From Acinetobacter genomosp. 15BJ (GTDB lineage Bacteria > Pseudomonadota > Gammaproteobacteria > Pseudomonadales > Moraxellaceae): a stretch of DNA of 64,000 bases. Shown here one piece after another: positions 9,612 to 18,230 of the stretch (the stretch's first letter is position 1; the number at the start of each line of letters is the position of its first letter). Position numbers and translations under genes: made by a program. Location of the stretch: assembly GCF_000400715.1 (NCBI RefSeq), contig NZ_KE007347.1, positions 1,533,382 through 1,597,381 of the forward strand. The letters are read 5' to 3'. The notes beneath the pieces are model-generated. The model had not been told where the DNA came from. It worked only from the letters and a program-made list of their open reading frames with translations, and ran no database searches.

Positions 9612-9684
9612 CTATTATTTTTGATAAAAATCTCATTTATAATTCTCAAAGTTGTTATTTTTATATCCCCAATTCGCTATCTCA

Positions 9685-10347
9685 TTACGATGAGATAGCG
9701 ACCTGAGCTGGCACACCGCTATGGAAACGGAACGTATCATCTGGACTTAAAATCAGATTTTTTTCCACTTCACGAATATGCGCGATGCGTTGCTGGATCG
9801 TCTCTTCTGGATCTTTAAGCTTCGCTGTTTTCGCAACATCCAAAGCTAAAGCCAGATAATCCTCAAAATGACGAGATTCAGACTTAAGCAAGTAGCGGTA
9901 GTAACGCCCCAGCTCATCGTCCACAATCGGTGCTAGCGCATAGAAACGCTCACACGAGCGTGCTTCGACAAATGCACCAATAATCATCACATCAATTAAA
10001 GCCTCAGGCTCATAAGTACGGATCTCTTTACGTAATCCACCTGCATAGCGCCCTGCACTCAAGCCCTTCCACTCTTGGCCACGTTTGTTCATGAATTCCA
10101 AAACCTGCTCATAATGCAGCATTTCTTCACGTACCAATTGCGCCAATTTCACCTGCAGGTCTGTAAAGAAACTATAGCGGAACATTAAGTTCATTGCTGT
10201 ACTCGCCGCTTTTTTCTCACAGTTGGCATGGTCTTGCATTAATACATCAAGATTATTAACAGCTTCATCCAACCATGCCTGAGGAGTTGCACAACCTAAA
10301 AACGCGATGACAGGTTGCATTAACTCATCATAATTTACACTACTCAT
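9685..10347 (-). CDS. miaE: tRNA 2-methylthio-N6-isopentenyladenosine hydroxylase
   Basis: A 220-residue non-haem diiron monooxygenase that hydroxylates the isopentenyl group of ms2i6A37 in tRNA. The metal ligands lie in the ferritin-like helices, seen as DHANCEKKAASTA, REEMLHYEQV, FVEARSCERF and ESRHFEDY. The frame also allows a TTG one codon earlier; I chose the ATG (MSSVNYDELM). The start lies four bases after the pdxJ stop, so the two genes are probably translated from one message. MiaE occurs in only some gammaproteobacteria. Confidence 0.93.
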   Translation of the reverse strand: MSSVNYDELMQPVIAFLGCATPQAWLDEAVNNLDVLMQDHANCEKKAASTAMNLMFRYSFFTDLQVKLAQLVREEMLHYEQVLEFMNKRGQEWKGLSAGRYAGGLRKEIRTYEPEALIDVMIIGAFVEARSCERFYALAPIVDDELGRYYRYLLKSESRHFEDYLALALDVAKTAKLKDPEETIQQRIAHIREVEKNLILSPDDTFRFHSGVPAQVAISS

Positions 10348-10351
10348 CAAC

Positions 10352-11080
10352 TTATCTCGCAGCAGCCTGAATCGCTGCTTTCATATCTTTTACTGCTTGA
10401 GACAAACCCACAAATACACTGTCAGCAATAATTGAATGCCCGATGTTTAATTCATGAATTTGCGGTATTGCTGCAATCGCTGCAACGTTATTCAGATTCA
10501 AACCATGCCCAGCATTCACAACCAAACCTTTTGCCGCTGCATATTCAACTCCTTTGATAATGCGGGCTAATTCTGTTTGCTGTTGTGCATCCGTTTCCGC
10601 ATCGGCATAAGCACCGGTGTGGATCTCAATGGTTGGTGCACCACATGCCACAGCAGCATCAATTTGCAATAAATCGGCATCGATAAACAAAGACACATCA
10701 CTACCAATGGCTTTGAGCGCTTCAGTAGCAGCTTTAACTTTTTCAAAGTTCCCTACGACATCCAAGCCGCCTTCGGTTGTCACTTCTTGACGACGCTCAG
10801 GTACAAAGCACACATGTTGAGGCTGAATCTCTTTGGCAAATGCAACCATTTCATCTGTCACTGCCAATTCTAAATTCATACGTGTTTTTAATAATGGACG
10901 CATGCGACGCACATCATCATCTTGTATATGGCGGCGATCTTCACGTAAATGCAAAGTAATCCCCTCAGCACCTGCCTGTTCACAGACCAAAGCCGCCTGA
11001 ACTGGATCAGGGTAAGTTGTACCACGTGCCTGTCTTAACGTCGCAACATGATCAATGTTTACACCCAAGATTGCAGCCAT
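10352..11080 (-). CDS. pdxJ: Pyridoxine 5'-phosphate synthase
   Basis: A 242-residue TIM-barrel enzyme condensing 1-deoxyxylulose 5-phosphate with 3-amino-1-hydroxyacetone 1-phosphate to pyridoxine 5'-phosphate, the last ring-closing step of vitamin B6 synthesis. [17 protein letters not shown] at the start, [20 protein letters not shown] and [10 protein letters not shown] are the family signatures, including active-site His and Glu positions. It follows recO, with pdxJ then miaE downstream, as in the common rnc-era-recO-pdxJ order. Confidence 0.96.
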   Translation of the reverse strand: MAAILGVNIDHVATLRQARGTTYPDPVQAALVCEQAGAEGITLHLREDRRHIQDDDVRRMRPLLKTRMNLELAVTDEMVAFAKEIQPQHVCFVPERRQEVTTEGGLDVVGNFEKVKAATEALKAIGSDVSLFIDADLLQIDAAVACGAPTIEIHTGAYADAETDAQQQTELARIIKGVEYAAAKGLVVNAGHGLNLNNVAAIAAIPQIHELNIGHSIIADSVFVGLSQAVKDMKAAIQAAAR

Positions 11081-11134
11081 AAAAATATCCTATCGGTTTA
11101 GCCCTGAATAATTATTTTCAATACATCAGGAATA

Positions 11135-11842
11135 TCAATTTTGTGTACTTTGAATCCAAAGTTGCCGGCTTTTCAGCGGCCGATCACCCAGCAAAGAGCT
11201 AATCATTTGACGGTATAGTTTACCCAATAATTGCAACTGTTCGTGAGAAAAATCCTGCCCATCTTCGTAACTTTGCATAGATGTAATCAACGCACCATCA
11301 AGTGTTGAACGCGAAGCTTGTGAAACGGGCAAAAAGCCATCATTGAGCTGAAATTGATAATGCTGAGTCACCTGAATGTCTTTTTGGCTCGCATCTACTG
11401 AGAAATCAATGGCATAACCAAGTTCTGGCAATAATACATGCTCAAATTGACGTAAAATTTGCCGAAGAAATAAAGCAGCTTGCTCGTGTGTCGCCAATTG
11501 CTGCAACAACACGAGAATCAACTGATATTGTTCAAATGTTTGCGGCATCATCTCTTCTAAAGGACATAGTCGCAATAGAATTTCATTTAAATAAAAACCA
11601 GCAAAAAATGCATCACCATGAAAGAACACAGGTTGATTCAGGATTTCTAATTTTGTGAAATTTTTAAGTTCTGATTTGCCTGTCGCTTGTAGACGAATTG
11701 GCTGATATTGAGGTGGTGGGACCTGTCTTAAAATCCCATCCACCCGACCATATTCTTGTGTAAACAAATGCACAATATGGCTTTTTTCACGATATTTACG
11801 ATGATGAATCAAATAGCCGTGCAGGACTTCATTACGCATCAT
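11135..11842 (-). CDS. recO: DNA repair protein RecO
   Basis: A 235-residue recombination mediator that loads RecA onto SSB-coated DNA with RecR. The N-terminal OB fold contains LHGYLIHHRKYREKSHIV and FTQEYGRVDGILRQ, and the helical C-terminal half contains FYLNEILLRLCPLEE and FLRQILRQFEHVLLPELGY. The zinc-binding cysteines of some RecO proteins are absent, as in E. coli. Two adjacent ATG codons begin the frame. Only nine bases separate it from the upstream lipoprotein gene, so it is in the rnc-era unit. Confidence 0.93.
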   Translation of the reverse strand: MMRNEVLHGYLIHHRKYREKSHIVHLFTQEYGRVDGILRQVPPPQYQPIRLQATGKSELKNFTKLEILNQPVFFHGDAFFAGFYLNEILLRLCPLEEMMPQTFEQYQLILVLLQQLATHEQAALFLRQILRQFEHVLLPELGYAIDFSVDASQKDIQVTQHYQFQLNDGFLPVSQASRSTLDGALITSMQSYEDGQDFSHEQLQLLGKLYRQMISSLLGDRPLKSRQLWIQSTQN

Positions 11843-11851
11843 AAAACGATA

Positions 11852-12049
11852 CTAGTCCTTCTTTTTCTCATCCTTTTCGTCATCATCGCCATCAGGAATG
11901 ACTGCACCAACAACCGCAGCCGTCCCCTTAACAACACCTTTAGTGGTCTTATAAGCAACTTTCACAGGTACAGTCACAAGCTTATGAATACAGCCCTGCA
12001 ACATAAAAATACATGTCACGATTGCGAGTACACGGATTGTTGTTTTCAT
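11852..12049 (-). CDS. Small lipoprotein between era and recO
   Basis: A 65-residue protein with a signal peptide and lipobox LQGC (Cys20 lipidated by prediction), then a short glycine/alanine/valine-rich stretch and an acidic-lysine tail (DGDDDEKDEKKKD). The ATG at 12049 has GGAAACAGGT upstream and places the lipobox correctly; an in-frame start at 12070 gives seven extra residues. No catalytic motif is visible. It fits a genus-level family of tiny lipoproteins. Its place inside an rRNA-processing/DNA-repair operon says little about function. Confidence 0.82.
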   Translation of the reverse strand: MKTTIRVLAIVTCIFMLQGCIHKLVTVPVKVAYKTTKGVVKGTAAVVGAVIPDGDDDEKDEKKKD

Positions 12050-12075
12050 ACCTGTTTCCATTGTCTGCAAGACAG

Positions 12076-13101
12076 TTAAATATCGCTATAACCTAAGCTT
12101 TTAAGTGCACGTTCATCATCAGACCAACCACCTTTGACTTTCACCCAAAGCGTCAGCATGATTTTTTGCTCAAACATTTTTTCCATGTCTGCACGTGCAT
12201 CCATACCAATACTTTTTAGCTTCGCGCCTTTATCGCCAATTACAATGGCTTTTTGACCTTGGCGCTCTACAAAAATGGTCGCATCAATATAAGTACAAGG
12301 TGGCTTCAAACGACCCGTTTTTTCATTTACTGCCGCTTCTTCAGTTTTGAATGATTCAATCTGAACCGTTAAATCGTACGGAAGCTCTTCACCCAACTGG
12401 CGCATAATTTTCTCACGAATGATTTCACTCGCAAGGAAACGCTCAGAACGATCAGTAATCTGATCTAATGAATATAAAGGTGGTTGATATGGCAGATATT
12501 TCTCGATGGTATCGCGCAAATGATCTAGATTTGCACCACGCAATGCTGAAACTGGAACAATTTCAGCAAAATTCATTAATTTGGCACGCTCTCGAATCAG
12601 CGGTAGAGCTTCATTTTTATTTTCAAAGGTATCTAGCTTATTGATCACTAAGATTACAGGCATATCTGCATTTTTAAGTTTTTCCAAAACTAATTCATCG
12701 TTTTGCGTCCACTTTTGTGCATCAACCACAAACAGAACCAAGTTCACATCACGCAATGCTGAGTGTGCAGCACGGTTCATCATCTTATTGATGGCACGTA
12801 CTTCTTTTTTATGCATCCCTGGGGTATCTACGAATACAGCCTGTGATTTCTCACGTGAATCAATCCCCACGATCTTATGACGTGTGGTTTGTGGCTTACG
12901 TGAAGTAATCGATAGTTTTTGACCTAGGATGTGATTCATCAAAGTTGACTTCCCCACATTTGGGCGGCCAACGATTGCAACAAAACCGCTTTTAAAATCT
13001 GAAGGAATTATGCTTCCTTGAGAACTAAAAAATTGATCAACTACATTATTGCCATCTTGCTGTTCAGTTGCTTCTGGCTTATTTTCTTCTGAATGAGACA
13101 T
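12076..13101 (-). CDS. era: GTPase Era, 30S assembly factor
   Basis: A 341-residue Era with an extra hydrophilic N-terminus of about 35 residues (E. coli Era has 301). G1 GRPNVGKS is at 45-52, followed by switch [11 protein letters not shown]3 DTPG, G4 NKLD and G5 VSALRG. The C-terminal KH domain includes [13 protein letters not shown], which binds the 3' end of 16S rRNA. It starts four bases after the rnc stop; coupling of RNase III and Era is widespread in bacteria. The acidic, Glu/Asn/Gln-rich extension has no recognised motif. Confidence 0.97.
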   Translation of the reverse strand: MSHSEENKPEATEQQDGNNVVDQFFSSQGSIIPSDFKSGFVAIVGRPNVGKSTLMNHILGQKLSITSRKPQTTRHKIVGIDSREKSQAVFVDTPGMHKKEVRAINKMMNRAAHSALRDVNLVLFVVDAQKWTQNDELVLEKLKNADMPVILVINKLDTFENKNEALPLIRERAKLMNFAEIVPVSALRGANLDHLRDTIEKYLPYQPPLYSLDQITDRSERFLASEIIREKIMRQLGEELPYDLTVQIESFKTEEAAVNEKTGRLKPPCTYIDATIFVERQGQKAIVIGDKGAKLKSIGMDARADMEKMFEQKIMLTLWVKVKGGWSDDERALKSLGYSDI

Positions 13102-13105
13102 CAGG

Positions 13106-13801
13106 TTATTGCTCCAATAATTTTAAAATCTCTGCCGCTGCCGTTTGTTCGGCAAAACGACGACTTGAGCCCTCGCCTATAATTTTTGGCAATCCCGCTA
13201 CATCACATTCCACTTTGAAATGTTGATTCGGGGCATCACCCTGAATATCTACAACCTCGTAAACTGGGAGAGGTTTTTTACGTGCTTGTAAATACTCTTG
13301 CAAACGTGATTTAGGGTCTTTCAGTTGATCTGTCGGTTCGATATGATCAAGATATGGTTCATACCATTTTAACACAATGCGTTCGAGCAAGTTGAGATCA
13401 TTACTGTCTAAATAAATAGCACCAATAATCGCTTCAACCGTATCAGCCAAAATCGATTCACGGTGATGTCCACCTGATTTTAACTCGCCTGTGCTTAAAA
13501 TTAATGACCGACTCAATTGTAAGTCATTTGCAATTTTCCCTAATGCTTCCTGTCGAACCAAAGTCGCACGCATACGTGTTAAGCGACCTTCATTTTCTAG
13601 GGGGTAGGCATTGTACAAATAATTTGCAACGATCATCCCTAATAATGCATCGCCTAGAAATTCTAGGCGTTCATAATTATGTTTATGGCTGACCGAGCGA
13701 TGGGTCAAAGCCAGCTTTAACAAGTCAAACTGTTTAAACTGGTGACCTATTCGCCCTTGCAGCCGTGTATCATTGAGCTTGTTTTGCAGATTTTTGGTCA
13801 A
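13106..13801 (-). CDS. rnc: Ribonuclease III
   Basis: A 231-residue double-strand-specific endonuclease that processes rRNA precursors and some mRNAs. The catalytic domain carries the signature [13 protein letters not shown], and the second metal site is in [13 protein letters not shown]. The C-terminal dsRNA-binding domain ends in [18 protein letters not shown]. There is no ATG at the start: the frame offers TTG at 13813 and TTG at 13801. I chose 13801 because GAGAAG lies just upstream and the protein then starts with Thr-Lys as I recall for Acinetobacter relatives. The gene overlaps the end of the DUF4845 gene by about 32 bases. Confidence 0.93.
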   Translation of the reverse strand: MTKNLQNKLNDTRLQGRIGHQFKQFDLLKLALTHRSVSHKHNYERLEFLGDALLGMIVANYLYNAYPLENEGRLTRMRATLVRQEALGKIANDLQLSRSLILSTGELKSGGHHRESILADTVEAIIGAIYLDSNDLNLLERIVLKWYEPYLDHIEPTDQLKDPKSRLQEYLQARKKPLPVYEVVDIQGDAPNQHFKVECDVAGLPKIIGEGSSRRFAEQTAAAEILKLLEQ

Positions 13802-14147
13802 AAGTCTTCTCAAAGGTCATCACTAAACTGATATTCAGCATGAAAGGCTTACGTATTTCATACTTCTTCATCACCACAAGATCATCTTTATAAGTCACTT
13901 GCGCAATATCTTTAAAATGTAGATCGCGAATCCCGTTCATATCAAAACGTTGATCCATCTGAGATGCAAACTTACTCGGTGTGATATTTGCAGGACTATC
14001 TTTTAATAGTCCCTCAATTTGAGTATTAATCAGCTTGTCATCCCAATATGCTGGCCAAATCGCAATTGCTGCTTTTACAGCAACTGCAAATAAGACCACC
14101 CCAAATAAAATTGCAATATACGAAGTCCCTTGTTGAGATTTACGCAT
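13770..14147 (-). CDS. DUF4845 membrane protein
   Basis: A 125-residue protein with a pilin-like N-terminus: a short basic start (MRKSQQGTS) followed by one hydrophobic helix (about 10-30), then a soluble domain with KDIAQVTYKDDLVVMKKYEIR and FMLNISLVMTFEK. This is DUF4845, found between lepB and rnc in many gamma- and betaproteobacteria. Its function is not established. The 3' end overlaps the rnc start, suggesting translational coupling. Confidence 0.85.
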   Translation of the reverse strand: MRKSQQGTSYIAILFGVVLFAVAVKAAIAIWPAYWDDKLINTQIEGLLKDSPANITPSKFASQMDQRFDMNGIRDLHFKDIAQVTYKDDLVVMKKYEIRKPFMLNISLVMTFEKTFDQKSAKQAQ

Positions 14148-14171
14148 CTGTCTATTTCCTATATATTTTTA

Positions 14172-15035
14172 TTAGTCAATCTTACCATTTCGATTGAAAC
14201 TTGGAAGATTAAAACCAGGTTCTTTATGCATCCATACATAAAAAGCACGACCTGTTAGGTTCGCTTCAGGTACAAAGCCCCAAAAACGGCTATCTGCACT
14301 TTGATCACGGTTATCACCCATTGCGAAATATTGACCTTTCGGTACAGTAACTTCCCAATCTTGACCATTGCTTTGGATAAACACATCATTTTCTTTGGCA
14401 ACAAATGGAATCAGTGCTTCTGCACCTCTCAATTGTGCAAATTGGAATTGCTCAACTAGAGGATTACGCCCTTCCAAGTAACGAACCAAATGCTGATGTT
14501 CACCCAAGGTTTCTTTGAAATAAAGTGCTGTCGGTGTATCTTGCTGGTCTTTCTCACGCGAGTATTGTGTTTCTACCTTTGCGACTTGTTGACCATTGAT
14601 CATCAATTGACCATTTCTGAATTGAACATGGTCGCCTGGCACACCCACCACACGTTTAATATAGCTAATCGTTGGTTGTGGTGGATAACGGAATACAATC
14701 ACTTCACCCCGTTTTGGCTCACCTACATCAATGATTTTAGCGTTTACAATTGGTAAACGTACACCATAATCAAACTTATTCACCAAGATAAAATCACCTG
14801 TTTCTAAAGTCGGGACCATAGAATCTGATGGAATATTAAATGGTTCATATAAGAAAGAACGTAGCACCAGCACAACAGCTAACACAGGCCAAAAGTCATA
14901 TGCCCAAGTAATGACAAAGTTCTCTTGATTACGCCCTCGTGTTGCACGCTGTTTCAATACCAACTTATCTAGTAACCACACCAAAAAGAAAATCAGTGTT
15001 GCAGGTACCAGAATCAAGTTAAAATCAAAATCCAC
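14172..15035 (-). CDS. lepB: Signal peptidase I
   Basis: A 287-residue inner-membrane serine protease that removes Sec and Tat signal peptides on the periplasmic side. Two membrane segments lie at about 5-25 and 48-62. The catalytic Ser72 is in IPSDSM and the general-base Lys127 in YIKRVVG; the box E motif is MGDNRDQSADSRFWGFV. The start is GTG with AGAGAGG upstream. It follows lepA, the classic lepA-lepB pair, and the DUF4845-rnc-era genes continue downstream. Confidence 0.96.
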   Translation of the reverse strand: MDFDFNLILVPATLIFFLVWLLDKLVLKQRATRGRNQENFVITWAYDFWPVLAVVLVLRSFLYEPFNIPSDSMVPTLETGDFILVNKFDYGVRLPIVNAKIIDVGEPKRGEVIVFRYPPQPTISYIKRVVGVPGDHVQFRNGQLMINGQQVAKVETQYSREKDQQDTPTALYFKETLGEHQHLVRYLEGRNPLVEQFQFAQLRGAEALIPFVAKENDVFIQSNGQDWEVTVPKGQYFAMGDNRDQSADSRFWGFVPEANLTGRAFYVWMHKEPGFNLPSFNRNGKID

Positions 15036-15108
15036 AAACCCTCTCTTGCAGTTTAACTGCCTGTCGTTCGACTGGGTAAAACAAACGTTTCCCCAGCCTC
15101 ATCTTGCT

Positions 15109-16926
15109 TTATCTATCAACTTTCAATACAGCTAAGAACGCTTCTTGTGGAATCTCAACACTTCCCACTTGCTTCATACGTTTCTTACCTTCTTTTTGTT
15201 TCGAAAGAAGTTTCTTCTTACGTGAAACGTCACCACCATAACATTTTGCCAATACGTTTTTACGCATCGCTTTTACAGTAGAACGTGCAATGATTTGCGC
15301 ACCAATCGCTGCTTGAATCGCAACATCATACATTTGGCGAGGAATCAGATCTTTCATCTTTTCGACCAATGCAATACCACGATGACGTGCATCTTGACGG
15401 TGACAGATCATTGCCAAGGCATCAACCTTTTCGCTATTAATTAGAACATCAACCTTAACCAGTGCTGAACTCTCAAAACGAACGAAGTTATAATCTAGTG
15501 AAGCAAAACCACGCGAACATGATTTTAATTTATCAAAGAAATCCATGACCACTTCAGCCATAGGAATTTCAAAAGTGATTGATACTTGGTTACCCAAGAA
15601 TTTCATATCTTTTTGAATACCACGACGTTCGATACATAAGGTCATGACATTGCCTAAATACTCTTGCGGTACAAGGATATGACATTCAGCAATCGGTTCA
15701 CGCAGGTCTTCAACCGTTGAGCCATCTGGCATTTTTGAAGGGCTGTCGATATAAATGATATCGCCTTTCTTGGTTAAAGCTTCGTAAATAACAGTCGGTG
15801 CAGAACTGATCAAATCAAGATCATACTCACGCTCTAAACGCTCTTGTACGATTTCCATGTGTAGCATACCCAAGAAGCCACAACGGAAACCAAAACCTAA
15901 CGCATCCGAACTCTCAGGTTCAAAGAATAAAGCAGAGTCATTGATCTGTAATTTTTGTAGTGCTTCACGGAACGGTTCAAAGTCACTTGAATCAATCGGG
16001 AACAGACCCGCATAAACCTGTGGTTTAACCTTCTTAAAACCCGGTAAAATTGTAACGTCTGGGGTATTCGAAAGTGTAATGGTATCGCCCACTGGCGCAC
16101 CAAAAATATCTTTAATACCAGCAATAACGAAACCAACTTCACCCGCTTCAAGGATGTCAGTTTCTGTATGCTTTGGATTGAACACACCCACAGAAGTCAC
16201 AGGATGTGTTTGGCCCGTTGATTTCACTAACATCTTGTCGCCCTTGCGGATACGACCTTGCTTGATACGAACAAGCGATACAACACCAAGGTAGTTATCG
16301 AACCATGAGTCGATAATTAAGGCTTGTAACGGTGCATCACGATCACCTTCTGGCGCAGGAATTACATCAACCAGACGCTCTAAAACACCTTCGACACCTA
16401 AACCAGTTTTTGCTGAACAGGTTGGTGCATCTGTCGCTTCAATCCCGATAATTTCTTCAATTTCGTGAATTACACGCTCAGGCTCAGCTTGAGGTAAATC
16501 AATCTTGTTGAGGATTGGTAAAACTTCTAAGCCCTGCTCGATTGCAGTATAGCAGTTTGCAACCGACTGTGCTTCGACACCTTGTGCTGCATCAACCACC
16601 AATAACGCACCTTCACAGGCAGCTAGAGAGCGCGATACCTCATAAGAAAAGTCAACGTGCCCTGGAGTATCAATGAAGTTCAATTGATATTCTTGACCAT
16701 TTGGATGCGTGTAATACAAGGTTACCGATGCAGCTTTAATGGTAATCCCACGCTCACGCTCAAGCTCCATAGAGTCTAATACTTGAGCCTGCATCTCACG
16801 ATCTTGTAAACCGCCGCACATTTGAATAAAACGGTCCGCCAAAGTCGACTTACCATGGTCAATATGAGCAATGATCGAGAAATTGCGTATATTTTTGATA
16901 TCTACGGATTTTTTAGCTTGCGCCAT
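15109..16926 (-). CDS. lepA: Elongation factor 4 (LepA)
   Basis: A 605-residue ribosome-binding GTPase. G1 is [13 protein letters not shown], switch regions include [11 protein letters not shown]3 DTPGHVDF, G4 NKIDLP. The C-terminal EF4-specific domain ends with [25 protein letters not shown], whose conserved core is [16 protein letters not shown]4 acts on stalled or back-translocated ribosomes. It is the first gene of the lepA-lepB-DUF4845-rnc-era unit, with a 163-base gap upstream. Confidence 0.97.
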   Translation of the reverse strand: MAQAKKSVDIKNIRNFSIIAHIDHGKSTLADRFIQMCGGLQDREMQAQVLDSMELERERGITIKAASVTLYYTHPNGQEYQLNFIDTPGHVDFSYEVSRSLAACEGALLVVDAAQGVEAQSVANCYTAIEQGLEVLPILNKIDLPQAEPERVIHEIEEIIGIEATDAPTCSAKTGLGVEGVLERLVDVIPAPEGDRDAPLQALIIDSWFDNYLGVVSLVRIKQGRIRKGDKMLVKSTGQTHPVTSVGVFNPKHTETDILEAGEVGFVIAGIKDIFGAPVGDTITLSNTPDVTILPGFKKVKPQVYAGLFPIDSSDFEPFREALQKLQINDSALFFEPESSDALGFGFRCGFLGMLHMEIVQERLEREYDLDLISSAPTVIYEALTKKGDIIYIDSPSKMPDGSTVEDLREPIAECHILVPQEYLGNVMTLCIERRGIQKDMKFLGNQVSITFEIPMAEVVMDFFDKLKSCSRGFASLDYNFVRFESSALVKVDVLINSEKVDALAMICHRQDARHRGIALVEKMKDLIPRQMYDVAIQAAIGAQIIARSTVKAMRKNVLAKCYGGDVSRKKKLLSKQKEGKKRMKQVGSVEIPQEAFLAVLKVDR

Positions 16927-17089
16927 GGGTTACCTTAACAAAATAGAACGCCCTATACTTTCAAAAAGTAGTGAGCCAAATGGTTTAATAAAATTGCCCG
17001 CGATTATAACAGAAGGTCGGTATGAAGACGAAAGAAATTTATGCCTAGACGTTTTATGCGGTATAGCATTAGGCCCAAATAGCTCAATA

Positions 17090-17635
17090 TCAAAATAACG
17101 ACAATCGAAATTGCAAGAAAGTTCGCCCCATTTCAACCACAGATGGAATTTGATGAAATTCTAATTTCTGTAATAGTCGTTGTGATTTAAGGTTTTGCTG
17201 CATGACTTGTGCATCTACATGGCGAATTTTCTGGTCAAACAACAACTCTGTTCGAATCAAATTTAGCATCGCTGTAATCGCCTCAAGCATATAACCATTT
17301 CCCCAATAATCTGGATGCAGGTCATAACCAATAATCGCACGATGATCACCCTCCTCCTCAAGAATACGATTAACACCGCAACCACCTATCATTTCACCTG
17401 TCTTTAAACGTATCGCATAACGAAAACCCGATGCTGAATGATAGCGATGATGCATCCGATGAATCAGTGCTTCCGCCTGTTCAATCTCAGAAAAAGCATC
17501 TAAATCATAAAATTCGAGTACTTGAGTATTTGAAAACATTTCGAGAATGAATGCAGTATCATCTAAATGTAGGCTATTTAAAATCAAACGTTCTGTTGCT
17601 AATGTCTTCAATGGTTGCATCAAATACACTCTCAT
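17090..17635 (-). CDS. GNAT-family N-acetyltransferase (RimJ/RimL-like)
   Basis: A 181-residue protein with the Acetyltransf_3 pattern: TERLILNSLHLDD at the N-terminus, GGCGVNRI in the central strand, IGYDLHPDYWGNGYMLEA as the acetyl-CoA loop region, and AQVMQQNLKSQRLLQKLEF near the end. It probably acetylates an N-terminal amine or small amine from acetyl-CoA. The substrate cannot be read from the sequence. A second ATG at 17620 (MQPLKT) is also possible. It lies 21 bases downstream of the thioesterase gene and may share its message. Confidence 0.85.
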   Translation of the reverse strand: MRVYLMQPLKTLATERLILNSLHLDDTAFILEMFSNTQVLEFYDLDAFSEIEQAEALIHRMHHRYHSASGFRYAIRLKTGEMIGGCGVNRILEEEGDHRAIIGYDLHPDYWGNGYMLEAITAMLNLIRTELLFDQKIRHVDAQVMQQNLKSQRLLQKLEFHQIPSVVEMGRTFLQFRLSLF

Positions 17636-17656
17636 CTGGCCGAAATTTAATGCTTT

Positions 17657-18109
17657 CTATTCAAAATAAGTCACACTAAAATCCATTGGATTTAAACTGG
17701 CTGCAATTGGCTGATAAGCTTGAGTAAAGCTTGGTGACATTCGCTTTGGTCGCCCTGAATCAATTTCAATACACGCCCATTTAGTATTACCAACAAATAA
17801 AATACTCTGATCTTTAGGTCGATAGAAAGCGTACTGACGGAACGAGTAAAGTGCATTAATATCATCTAGCCATGTCCGTAAGATGACTTCTTCACCTTCT
17901 AGCGCAGCCTTACGGTATTGAACATGATGTTCAACCGCAACCATAGCGTGTTTCAGTTCTAAATATTGTGCCAAACCTAAACCCAATGTTTCGATGTGCG
18001 CTGAAGCAACATCTTGCATCCACTGGATGTACATCACATTGTTCACATGACCCAATACATCGATATGCTTGGGCTGGACGTGTATTTTTAAATCAAAAAT
18101 CGTACTCAT
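17657..18109 (-). CDS. Acyl-CoA thioesterase, hotdog fold (4HBT)
   Basis: A 150-residue single hotdog-domain protein with the 4HBT active-site segment HIDVLGHVNNVMYIQWMQD, where the Asp and Asn/His positions match FadM/YbgC-like thioesterases. It would hydrolyse an acyl-CoA; chain preference is unknown. The frame is open from 18133, but the ATG at 18109 (MSTIFDLKIHV) gives the usual family start. The acetyltransferase gene follows on the same strand. Confidence 0.83.
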   Translation of the reverse strand: MSTIFDLKIHVQPKHIDVLGHVNNVMYIQWMQDVASAHIETLGLGLAQYLELKHAMVAVEHHVQYRKAALEGEEVILRTWLDDINALYSFRQYAFYRPKDQSILFVGNTKWACIEIDSGRPKRMSPSFTQAYQPIAASLNPMDFSVTYFE

Positions 18110-18179
18110 AATTTTGTATACTTCATCTAACAATGTGCCGCTAGCTACACTAGTCTAAACACGAAAGTATTTCAAAATA

Positions 18180-18206
18180 AAAACCACCCTAATCTAGAGT
18201 GGTTTT
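18180..18206 (-). terminator. Terminator of the Do-family protease gene
   Basis: AAAACCAC and GTGGTTTT form an eight-bp stem 25 bases past the stop codon. On the minus strand it is followed by a T-rich tail. Confidence 0.75.
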
Positions 18207-18230
18207 AGCAACGTAAGCTTCATGCCATCA

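Noticed and set aside
11756..12079. Plus-strand ORF of 107 codons over recO and the small lipoprotein.
   Set aside because: It opposes two supported genes and has a low-complexity Cys/His pattern typical of an antisense shadow.
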